Source: Acidobacteriota bacterium
Lineage (GTDB): Bacteria; Acidobacteriota; Terriglobia; Acidoferrales; UBA7541
Length of the DNA: 5,015 nucleotides
NCBI GenBank assembly: GCA_019239815.1
Contig: JAFAZL010000525.1
Location: 1 to 5,015 of the forward strand
Direction: 5' to 3'
The notes beneath the pieces were generated by a model. The model was not told the DNA's origin, searched no databases, and saw nothing but the letters and a program-made list of their open reading frames with translations. The first letter of the stretch is position 1; each line of letters opens with the position of its first letter. The translations under genes were made by a program, and so were the position numbers. This document shows positions 1 through 4,891 of the stretch, in pieces.

Positions 1-109
1 CAATACTCTGTCTTAACTACTACGACTTGCGTCTACTCTACTACATTCTACGTAGAATATGTCAAATAGATGCAACAAGCGAGATCAGGTGAGCAGAAGT
101 TATGCGTGA
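1..109. other. Non-coding left edge with operator-like repeats
   Basis: This stretch lies beyond the stop codon of the M56 peptidase gene and holds no convincing reading frame. It is rich in CTACT/CTAC motifs: the heptamer CTACTAC occurs at 17-23 and again at 38-44, a 21-bp period equal to about two helical turns. A 14-bp perfect palindrome lies at 45-58 and a TTGACA hexamer (minus strand) at 60-65. No hairpin plus U-tract terminator for the upstream blaI/M56 operon is visible. The composition suggests a regulatory region for a gene starting left of the window on the minus strand. That gene cannot be seen, so the role is inferred. Confidence 0.55.
37..65 (-). promoter_or_regulatory. Candidate promoter with a palindromic BlaI-like operator
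   Basis: Read on the minus strand, a consensus -35 box TTGACA (65-60) is followed by the perfect palindrome ATTCTACGTAGAAT (58-45) and then GTAGTAG (44-38). A weak -10 could be TAGTAG (43-38, spacer 16) or AGTAGA (42-37, spacer 17). A palindrome between -35 and -10 is a common repressor position. BlaI/MecI operators are dyads with TACTACA/TGTAGTA half-sites, and CTACTAC here also occurs upstream of the blaI gene in this window. The -35 and the palindrome are directly seen. The -10 is poor, and binding by the local BlaI is inferred. Confidence 0.45.
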
Positions 110-1042
110 CTAATGTCTTGTGACGAAGCAGCAGGCTGTGTGTGCGATGGTTTGGAAGATGGCAGCAGCGACCACGGCGCAGAAAAGCGATGTCAGCAGA
201 AGGTTTGCTTTGCGGCGTGTCTTTTGGGGCGGGTGGGCGAGAAGGGCTACGCGGTAGCTCAGGTGGGAAGAGGCGGTTGCTTGAAGGACGCCGGCTTGAT
301 GCGGAATCGCGAGCTTGGCGAGCGCTGAGACGAGTTCTTTGCCGTGGGCGTGACGGATTACGGCTTCGTCGCACGAGAGTTCGCGGTACAGGCTGAGGCG
401 AGCGCCGGAGAGCCACATCAGCGGATGAAACCAGAGCGCACAGAGGGAAGCTTCGTACAGTAGACGAAGGAGGTTGTCGCGACGCCGCGCGTGAGCTACC
501 TCGTGAATCAAGACGGCGTTGAATTCGCGTGGATTTAGTTGGCGGTCGATGCCGAAGGGGAGCAGGATTTGTGGGCGAAGAACACCATGAACTGCAGGGC
601 CTGAATTCTTATCGCCGAAGTTTACCGGGATCCCATCTGCTAGAAGATTTGCAGGTGTGCTGGTGTCGCTGAGTGGCGTTAGCGCTCTGGCTTCGTGACG
701 CTCTTTGCGAATCCGCCTGATCAATCGGAAGAGCATCAGAGATGCGCCAGCCAGCCAGACCGCGGCGAGAATGATGGCGGTGCGGCCTTGCGTCATCTCC
801 CACACCGGGCCACCTATCGCGCCGAGTGGATAAGCCCACGGGAAATGCGGGGCCCAGAGCTTGTCGATGAGCGCGCCGGAAGGCAGAACGAAATTGAAGG
901 CGGTGGCGATCCAGATCCAATATTTCGTTGTGGCGCTGGCGCGGAGAGTTGAAGTCAGGGCCAACGCTGCGGCGGCGACGACCGAGGCGAAGAGCAGGTG
1001 AATGCTGAGGTAGTACATCGCGCGCGCGATATGTTCATGCAC
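110..1042 (-). CDS. M56 family (BlaR1/MecR1-like) membrane metallopeptidase without sensor domain
   Basis: This is a zinc metallopeptidase of the integral membrane M56 family. In BlaR1/MecR1 systems the protein is activated by a signal and brings about cleavage of its cognate BlaI/MecI repressor. Numbering is from the GTG at 1042 (310 aa). Hydrophobic helices are seen at about 10-30, 41-60, 88-105 and 280-300. The catalytic HEVAH is at 180-184, and the ELSCDE motif supplies the likely third zinc ligand, E221. A further hydrophobic stretch (FHPLMWL) is at 205-211. BlaR1 and MecR1 are near 600 aa and end in a penicillin-binding sensor; this protein stops about 10 residues after the last helix, so that domain is absent. 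The GTG at 1042 is chosen because AAAGGAGG (1055-1048) sits 5 nt upstream; an ATG at 1066 gives 8 more residues but lies deep in blaI. The gene overlaps blaI by 8 nt, implying coupling. The substrate is probably the neighbouring BlaI; the stimulus is unknown. Confidence 0.88.
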   Translation of the reverse strand: MHEHIARAMYYLSIHLLFASVVAAAALALTSTLRASATTKYWIWIATAFNFVLPSGALIDKLWAPHFPWAYPLGAIGGPVWEMTQGRTAIILAAVWLAGASLMLFRLIRRIRKERHEARALTPLSDTSTPANLLADGIPVNFGDKNSGPAVHGVLRPQILLPFGIDRQLNPREFNAVLIHEVAHARRRDNLLRLLYEASLCALWFHPLMWLSGARLSLYRELSCDEAVIRHAHGKELVSALAKLAIPHQAGVLQATASSHLSYRVALLAHPPQKTRRKANLLLTSLFCAVVAAAIFQTIAHTACCFVTRH

Positions 1043-1433
1043 GCTTGCCTCCTTTCGCGCGGCCATTTTTCTCGCCAGGGGTGGCGCTTTGCAGCGCTTT
1101 CAGGTCGCGAAGAGTAAGGGTTCCGTTTTCGAGCAGATTCGAAACGAGCAGTCGGGGCGAGCCGCCGAATAGCTCGAGTAAATCCCGGACGAGTCGCCCT
1201 CGGTATTGGCTCTGATTGATGACTGGCTGAAAAAGTTGGGCGTTGCCGATCTTTTTTACTTTTCGCAGGGCGCCTTTCTCTTCGAGGCGATAGACAAGAG
1301 TTTGGACGGTGGTGTACGCGACGCGTTCATCTTCGGGAAGGCTCTCGAGGATCTCGCGCACGGATGCGATACCGAGTTTCCAGTATTGCTCGAGGATGCG
1401 GGTTTCGGCTTTGGAGAGGCGAAGCGGTTTCAC
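1035..1433 (-). CDS. blaI: BlaI/MecI/CopY family transcriptional repressor
   Basis: This is a winged-helix repressor of the BlaI/MecI/CopY family, 132 aa from the GTG at 1433, close to the usual 120-130 aa. Proteins of this family bind dyad operators as dimers and leave DNA when cut by the partner M56 peptidase or, in CopY types, on metal loss. The DNA-binding domain spans about 4-70. Its recognition helix region contains AYTTVQTLVYRLEEKG (39-54), typical of the family, and the wing follows. Residues 76-120 would be the dimerisation region, followed by a basic tail encoded over the next gene's ribosome binding site. In Staphylococcus aureus BlaI the cut falls between Asn101 and Phe102; by eye this aligns with N99-L100 here, so Asn is kept and Phe replaced. 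The GTG start is preceded by GTAGGAG (1445-1439) with 5 nt spacing; the upstream TTG at 1457 has no such support. The target genes are unknown, probably including itself. No CopY-type CxC metal motif is seen. Confidence 0.9.
   Translation of the reverse strand: MKPLRLSKAETRILEQYWKLGIASVREILESLPEDERVAYTTVQTLVYRLEEKGALRKVKKIGNAQLFQPVINQSQYRGRLVRDLLELFGGSPRLLVSNLLENGTLTLRDLKALQSATPGEKNGRAKGGKRA
1048..1055 (-). promoter_or_regulatory. Strong ribosome binding site inside blaI, deciding the M56 start
   Basis: AAAGGAGG on the minus strand is a near-perfect anti-16S match, 5 nt before the GTG at 1042. It lies within the last codons of blaI, so ribosomes finishing blaI can reinitiate at the M56 gene. 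The GTGCATGA sequence contains both the start and the blaI stop. Confidence 0.8.
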
Positions 1434-1438
1434 GCTGG

Positions 1439-1445
1439 CTCCTAC
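1439..1445 (-). promoter_or_regulatory. Ribosome binding site deciding the blaI start
   Basis: GTAGGAG on the minus strand lies 5 nt before the GTG at 1433. It favours that codon over the in-frame TTG at 1457, which has no purine-rich site at a suitable distance. Confidence 0.7.
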
Positions 1446-1460
1446 GGGTCGCGGCAATGC

Positions 1461-1482
1461 TACTACACTCGGCGGTGTATTG
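1461..1482. promoter_or_regulatory. Candidate BlaI operator upstream of blaI
   Basis: On the plus strand, TACTACA (1461-1467) and TGTATTG (1476-1482) form an imperfect dyad. The inner part, TACAC-6 nt-GTGTA (1464-1479), is exact. The left half matches the TACTACA half-site known from bla/mec operators; the right half departs from TGTAGTA and the spacing is wider than the classical site. It sits between a TATAAT -10 (1507-1502) and the blaI start, a place where a repressor would block its own transcription. The operator role is inferred by analogy. Confidence 0.4.
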
Positions 1483-1501
1483 GCGAGCGAAAGCTGCGGT
1501 G

Positions 1502-1507
1502 ATTATA
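1502..1507 (-). promoter_or_regulatory. Candidate -10 box of the blaI-M56 operon
   Basis: A perfect TATAAT on the minus strand overlaps the stop codon of the upstream small membrane protein gene. Transcription would start near 1494, about 60 nt before the blaI GTG. No good -35 is seen at 16-18 bp; TTGCGA lies upstream but with only 13 bp spacing. The box could be chance or an activator-dependent promoter. Confidence 0.35.
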
Positions 1508-1775
1508 CGATTCGGGAGAGTCGCAACGTATCGAACGTGATTCTTAGGAACCACGTGAATTCAACTAGCAACGCAAGCCTGACGATCCAGTCTTTCGAGA
1601 TAACGGTAGCGACGAGTGTGAGCAAGAGCGGGAGAACGGCACAGATCGCCCAGGCGGCGAGCGACGGTCGTCCTTCGGACGGCGATAGCGGACCAAGTTG
1701 CCCATATCCAACCAAGACCCCCGAGAGGGAGGCCAGGCCAATCGCAATTGCAACGGACTTGGCTTTTGGGCTCAT
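1503..1775 (-). CDS. Small membrane protein of unknown function
   Basis: I do not recognise this family. The 90-aa product from the ATG at 1775 has three hydrophobic stretches: about 7-25 (SVAIAIGLASLSGVLVGYG), 40-60 (AAWAICAVLPLLLTLVATVI) and 64-84 (WIVRLALLVEFTWFLRITFD). A short polar Pro/Ser/Glu/Arg linker separates the first two. It has no signal peptidase motif, Cys pair or catalytic signature. It lies just downstream of ppa on the same strand and before the blaI promoter, so it may be the last gene of a ppa transcript. An in-frame TTG at 1799 would add 8 residues (MYILPQPR) and start 3 nt after the inferred native ppa stop. Neither start has a clear ribosome binding site. Hydrophobicity and codon use support a real gene, but the product is hypothetical. 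Confidence 0.6.
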   Translation of the reverse strand: MSPKAKSVAIAIGLASLSGVLVGYGQLGPLSPSEGRPSLAAWAICAVLPLLLTLVATVISKDWIVRLALLVEFTWFLRITFDTLRLSRIV

Positions 1776-1802
1776 TCTAGGTTGCGGGAGGATGTACAAC
1801 AG

Positions 1803-1885
1803 CTACTTCGTGATGAGGTTGGCGGTTAGCTTGTCGCGGTCTTGTTTGTAGCGAGCGAGGGAGCGTTCGATGACGGTGAGGGCGC
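1803..1885 (-). other. Displaced native C-terminal coding segment of ppa (alternate frame)
   Basis: Reading the minus strand in the frame next to ppa from about 1885 gives [20 protein letters not shown] and then ANLITK, with a TAG stop at 1805-1803. This charged amphipathic helix resembles the C-terminal helix of family I pyrophosphatases (compare E. coli ...AEIVASFERAKNK). The in-frame continuation is instead a Ser/Pro-rich string. Adding one base near 1883-1888, for example making GCCTACCGCGCC, would join the two and give about 185 aa. The segment has no start of its own. Confidence 0.7.
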
Positions 1886-2359
1886 GTAGGCGGGGCGGAT
1901 GTCTTCGACTTCGACGCGCTTGCCTTCGAGCTGCTTATAGTCGGAGAAGAAGCGCTTTAACACGAGCAAGCGGTGCTGCGGGAGATCGCGCGCCTCGACG
2001 TAGTCGCTGAACTCGGGGTCGTTGGTGGCGACGGCGATGACTTTGTCGTCGCTAGCGCCGGAATCAATCATGGTCATGAGGCCGATGGCGCGGGCTTTGA
2101 TGAGCGCAAGCGGCTGAACGGGCTCCTGACAGAGGACGAGGACATCGAGAGGGTCGTTGTCTTCGGCGTAGGTCTGCGGAATGAAGCCGTAGTTAGCGGG
2201 ATAGAAGACAGCCGAGTGGATGATGCGGTCGACTTTGAGCAGGCCGGTGGGCTTGTCGAGCTCATATTTAACATTGGAGCCCAGCGGGATTTCGATGACC
2301 GCGGTGAAGTCGCGCGGAAGCTCGTTGCCGGGTGAGACGTCGTGCCAAGCGTTGGCCAT
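1826..2359 (-). CDS. ppa: Inorganic pyrophosphatase (family I), C-terminus apparently frameshifted
   Basis: A soluble cytoplasmic enzyme that hydrolyses pyrophosphate to two phosphates with Mg2+, pulling biosynthetic reactions such as nucleotide and sugar activation forward. As read it is 177 aa; E. coli Ppa is 175-176 aa. Active-site residues align well: E23, K31, E33, R45, Y53, Y57, the metal-binding DxDPxD motif (D67, D69, D72), D99, D104, K106, and Y141-K142. E. coli Glu98 is replaced by Ser100. The start ATG has AAGGA (2373-2369) 9 nt upstream. After about residue 158 the sequence becomes a Ser/Pro/Ala/Thr tail unlike the family, while a proper C-terminal helix lies in the adjacent frame, so a one-base deletion near 1885 is likely. 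All catalytic residues precede it, so the enzyme could still work. It has its own candidate promoter and follows kdsC by about 105 nt. Confidence 0.93.
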   Translation of the reverse strand: MANAWHDVSPGNELPRDFTAVIEIPLGSNVKYELDKPTGLLKVDRIIHSAVFYPANYGFIPQTYAEDNDPLDVLVLCQEPVQPLALIKARAIGLMTMIDSGASDDKVIAVATNDPEFSDYVEARDLPQHRLLVLKRFFSDYKQLEGKRVEVEDIRPAYAPSPSSNAPSLATNKTATS

Positions 2360-2394
2360 TTGCGATGGTCCTTAGAAGAAAGGTTGAGTTCAAC

Positions 2395-2423
2395 ATTATC
2401 GCCGGGATTGGAGCGGGAACCAA
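2395..2423 (-). promoter_or_regulatory. Candidate sigma-70-type promoter for ppa
   Basis: On the minus strand, TTGGTT (2423-2418) and GATAAT (2400-2395) are separated by exactly 17 bp. The -10 matches 5 of 6 consensus positions and the -35 matches 3 of 6. Transcription would begin near 2388, leaving a leader of about 30 nt that holds the AAGGA ribosome site. It lies in the only gap of about 100 nt between kdsC and ppa, which supports independent expression of ppa. Confidence 0.5.
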
Positions 2424-2464
2424 ATCAGAGAAAGGGAAGCAGGAAGTAATGATGCCGGTGGTTG

Positions 2465-3028
2465 CTACGCGCGGGCTTTGTCGATCATTTGGTTCCAGGT
2501 GCCGCGGGATTTCAGGAGAACCTCGACGACTTCGCGGGCTGCGCCCTTGCCGCCGACGGCGGAGGTGACGTAGTGGGCGGCGTGTTTTACTTCGGGGGCG
2601 GCGTCGCCAACCGCTATTGCGAATCCTACTCGGCGCATTACCGTCAGATCGGGCAGGTCGTCACCTAGATAGGCGACTTCGGATTCCTTGGCGCCAGACT
2701 TTTTCAGGATTTCTTCGTAGGCGGCGATTTTGTGCGGCTGCTTTTCGTAGACGTATTCGATGCTGAGTTCGCGACACCGGCGGCGGAGTGCGGCGCTGCC
2801 GCGTCCGGTGATGACGCCGGTGCGGATGCCGGCGGTGTGGGCGAGCGTCAGGCCTTGGCCGTCGTGGGCGTCGAAGGTTTTGATTTCGAGGGCAGTGCCA
2901 TCAGGTTGGGAGAGCAAAGTGACGCTGCCATCGGTGATGGTGCCGTCTACGTCCATGAGGAAGACTTTGATTTGTCTGGCGCGTTTCGCGACGGCGGGGG
3001 AGATTTTTTTCGTGGTGGGGCTGGCCAT
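2465..3028 (-). CDS. kdsC: 3-deoxy-D-manno-octulosonate 8-phosphate phosphatase (HAD family)
   Basis: Removes phosphate from Kdo 8-phosphate to give free Kdo in the cytoplasm, the third step of Kdo synthesis for lipopolysaccharide. The 187-aa length fits KdsC, a capless class C0 HAD enzyme that works as a tetramer. HAD motifs are seen in order: DVDGTITDG with nucleophile D26 and acid/base D28; TGR at 74-76 (motif II); K100 (motif III); and GDDLPD at 122-127 (motif IV, Mg2+ binding). KdsC-like details include TFDAHDGQGL (51-60) and the C-terminal GGKGAAREV (158-166). The ATG start is 1 nt after the kdsD stop, with GGAG about 10 nt upstream. The neighbours kdsD and kdsA make the assignment strong. 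YrbI-like phosphatases in sialic or nonulosonic acid pathways are the main alternative, but the context argues against them. Confidence 0.95.
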   Translation of the reverse strand: MASPTTKKISPAVAKRARQIKVFLMDVDGTITDGSVTLLSQPDGTALEIKTFDAHDGQGLTLAHTAGIRTGVITGRGSAALRRRCRELSIEYVYEKQPHKIAAYEEILKKSGAKESEVAYLGDDLPDLTVMRRVGFAIAVGDAAPEVKHAAHYVTSAVGGKGAAREVVEVLLKSRGTWNQMIDKARA

Positions 3029-3029
3029 C

Positions 3030-3989
3030 CTAAATTAGCTCCAAGGTCCAGAGATCGTGAAGGTGGACTACGCCAACTACTTTGGCGGAGTCGTCCACGA
3101 CGACGATCGAGGTGATTTTTTTCTTCTCCATAGCGTTTAGAGCTTCACTGGCCAAGACGTGTGGGCCGATGGTTTGGGGATTGCGTGTCATGGCGTTGCC
3201 CGCGGTTAGAGCGAGGGTGGCGCCGCCTTGTTTTTCCATCAAGCGACGAAGATCGCCGTCCGTGATGATGCCGGCGAGTTTTCCATCGGGATGAAGCACG
3301 GTGGTCATTCCGAGTTTTTTCGCGCTCATCTCGTGGAAGACGTCAGGCATTCCAGTTTCGAGTGAGACGCGAGGGAGAGCGTCGGCGGCGTGCATCAGAT
3401 GCTCGACGCGAAGAAGCTTTTTGCCGAGGCGGCCGGCGGGATGGAGTGCGGCGAAGTCATCGTGGCGGAAATCGCGGCGTTCGAGGAGCGAGACGGCGAG
3501 CGCATCGCCGACGGCCATCGCGACGGTCGTGCTCGCAGTGGGAGCGAGGTTGAGCGTGCAGGCTTCTTCTTTCACGCTGACGTCAAGGGTGATGTCGCTG
3601 GATTCGGCGAGCGTGGATCTTAGATTGCCGGTGAGGGTGATCAGCGGGATTTCGAGCCGTTTGAGTGTTTCGAGCAGGCGGATGATTTCTTCTGTTTCGC
3701 CGCCGTAGGAGACGGCGATCAGCGTGTCGCCGCGAGCGAGCATGCCGAGGTCGCCATGGACCGCTTCGGCTGGATGAAGGAAGAAGGACGGCGTGCCGGT
3801 GCTGGAGAACGTCGCAGAGATTTTTCGCGCGACTAACCCGGACTTGCCCATGCCGGTGAGAACCACACGGCCTTTGCAGGAGAAGAGGAGATTGACGGCT
3901 TTTTCGAAGGTTGCGTCGAGCCGCGTCAGCACATCCTGGATGGCTTGGGCTTCGATTCGGAGAACCCGACGCGCTGTATCGAGACTCAT
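3030..3989 (-). CDS. kdsD: D-arabinose 5-phosphate isomerase (KpsF/GutQ/KdsD family)
   Basis: Interconverts D-ribulose 5-phosphate and D-arabinose 5-phosphate, the first committed step toward Kdo. From the ATG at 3989 it is 319 aa, close to the E. coli KdsD length of 328. An N-terminal SIS domain (about 30-185) contains GMGKSG (46-51), [11 protein letters not shown] (70-80), SYGGETEE (94-101) and [10 protein letters not shown] (181-190). K49, H78, E101 and H183 line up with E. coli K59, H88, E111 and H193 at a constant offset of ten. Two CBS domains follow, at about 203-262 and 268-319. The ATG is preferred over a GTG at 4001 because AAGGTGG (4004-3998) lies 8 nt upstream, and because it overlaps the kdsA stop as ATGA, which implies coupled translation. 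Paralogues GutQ and KpsF catalyse the same reaction; position between kdsA and kdsC favours the housekeeping KdsD role. Confidence 0.95.
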   Translation of the reverse strand: MSLDTARRVLRIEAQAIQDVLTRLDATFEKAVNLLFSCKGRVVLTGMGKSGLVARKISATFSSTGTPSFFLHPAEAVHGDLGMLARGDTLIAVSYGGETEEIIRLLETLKRLEIPLITLTGNLRSTLAESSDITLDVSVKEEACTLNLAPTASTTVAMAVGDALAVSLLERRDFRHDDFAALHPAGRLGKKLLRVEHLMHAADALPRVSLETGMPDVFHEMSAKKLGMTTVLHPDGKLAGIITDGDLRRLMEKQGGATLALTAGNAMTRNPQTIGPHVLASEALNAMEKKKITSIVVVDDSAKVVGVVHLHDLWTLELI

Positions 3990-4831
3990 TGCGCGTTCCA
4001 CCTTCGGACGAGACCGGAGATTTCTTTCAGGCGAGCGAGGAGTTGAGGGAGTTGCGAGAGAGGCAGCGCATTGGGGCCGTCGGAGAGGGCTTCGGCGGGG
4101 TTGTCGTGCGTTTCGAGGAAGACGCCGTCAACGCCAGCGGCTACTGCGGCGCGGGCGAGAGGCTCGATGAACTCGGGTTGGCCACCGCTGGCATCACCCT
4201 GACCGCCTGGGAGTTGCACGGAATGCGTGGCGTCAAAGACGACGGGATAGCCGAATTTTTTCATGATCGGAAAAGAACGGACGTCGACGACGAGATTCTG
4301 GTAGCCGAATGTGGCGCCGCGTTCGGTGAGAATGATGTTGTTATTGCCGGTGGCGGCGATTTTATCGACGACGTTTTTCATATCCCAGGGCGAGAGGAAC
4401 TGGGCTTTCTTCACGTTGACGATGCGATTTGTTTTGGCAGCGGCTTCGAGAAGATCGGTTTGGCGAGAGAGGAAGGCGGGGATTTGCAGGATGTCCACGA
4501 CTTCGGCTGCGGGAGCGGCTTGTTCGCGTTCGTGAATGTCGGTGAGGACGGGGAGTGTCAGGTCGGATTTAATTTTACCGAGAATGCGAAGACCTTCTTT
4601 GGCGCCAGGACCGCGAAAGGATTTTGACGAGGAGCGATTGGCTTTGTCGTAAGAGGCTTTGAAGATGTAGGGGATTCCGGCGTCGGATGCGATTTTGGCG
4701 ACAGATTCGGCCATTTTGCGCGCGTGGGATTCGGATTCGATGACGCACGGGCCTGCGATTAAGAACAGCGGATTCTTGCCGCCGAGGCGCAGCGAGTGCA
4801 GCGGGATTTCGTGCGATTTTGTTTCGTTCAT
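3986..4831 (-). CDS. kdsA: 3-deoxy-8-phosphooctulonate synthase (Kdo-8-phosphate synthase)
   Basis: Condenses phosphoenolpyruvate with arabinose 5-phosphate to Kdo 8-phosphate in the cytoplasm. It is a TIM-barrel enzyme of the DAHP/Kdo8P synthase family; 281 aa matches the usual length. Visible signatures are [11 protein letters not shown] (24-34), [12 protein letters not shown] and FRGPG (substrate loop), [19 protein letters not shown] and ALSDGPN. Cys29 in AGPC corresponds to the metal-binding Cys11 of the Aquifex aeolicus enzyme, where E. coli has Asn26. With the following His, Glu and Asp this points to the metal-dependent class. The start is uncertain: the ATG at 4831 gives a family-like N-terminus ([11 protein letters not shown]), while the ATG at 4861 adds [10 protein letters not shown] and has GGAG only 3 nt upstream, inside a hairpin. 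The gene lies about 60 nt after pyrG and overlaps kdsD by ATGA. Confidence 0.95.
   Translation of the reverse strand: MNETKSHEIPLHSLRLGGKNPLFLIAGPCVIESESHARKMAESVAKIASDAGIPYIFKASYDKANRSSSKSFRGPGAKEGLRILGKIKSDLTLPVLTDIHEREQAAPAAEVVDILQIPAFLSRQTDLLEAAAKTNRIVNVKKAQFLSPWDMKNVVDKIAATGNNNIILTERGATFGYQNLVVDVRSFPIMKKFGYPVVFDATHSVQLPGGQGDASGGQPEFIEPLARAAVAAGVDGVFLETHDNPAEALSDGPNALPLSQLPQLLARLKEISGLVRRWNAQ
3998..4004 (-). promoter_or_regulatory. Ribosome binding site deciding the kdsD start
   Basis: AAGGTGG on the minus strand, inside the end of kdsA, lies 8 nt before the ATG at 3989. It supports that ATG over the in-frame GTG at 4001, which overlaps this site and has no site of its own. Confidence 0.7.
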
Positions 4832-4861
4832 AGGATGCGCCAGAAAGATAGCACAGAGCAT

Positions 4862-4884
4862 CGGCTCCGGTGCCCGTGGAGCCG
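4862..4884. repeat. Inverted repeat in the pyrG-kdsA gap
   Basis: CGGCTCC and GGAGCCG form a perfect 7-bp stem with a 9-nt loop. It starts 8 nt after the pyrG stop and ends just before the upstream candidate kdsA ATG (4861). No U-tract follows, so it is not a standard rho-independent terminator. It may affect mRNA stability between the two genes or hide the GGAG in front of the 4861 ATG. Confidence 0.5.
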
Positions 4885-4891
4885 CGGCGAT

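Noticed and set aside
17..44. Start of a CRISPR or tandem repeat array
   Set aside because: The repeated unit is only 7 bp (CTACTAC), occurs twice at the left edge, and has no spacer-repeat structure. Operator half-sites explain it better.
48..416. Minus-strand frame of 122 codons overlapping the M56 gene
   Set aside because: It is an Arg/Ser/Pro-rich shadow frame within the M56 gene. It gives no continuation of the peptidase and covers the putative promoter at the left edge.
1309..1851. Plus-strand open frame of 180 codons
   Set aside because: It crosses blaI, the intergenic regulatory DNA, the small membrane protein gene and the end of ppa on the opposite strand. It has no recognisable domain and no ribosome site.
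2360..2464. Terminator after kdsC
   Set aside because: I found no GC-rich hairpin followed by a T-run in this gap. Only the ppa promoter and ribosome site are supported.
3911..4627. Plus-strand open frame of 238 codons
   Set aside because: It runs antisense to kdsA and the start of kdsD, which have full family signatures. Its product is a low-complexity Gly/Asp/Glu-rich string typical of the antisense of a high-GC gene.
4862..4884. Rho-independent terminator after pyrG
   Set aside because: The stem is perfect, but no U-tract follows on the minus strand and the operon appears to continue into kdsA.
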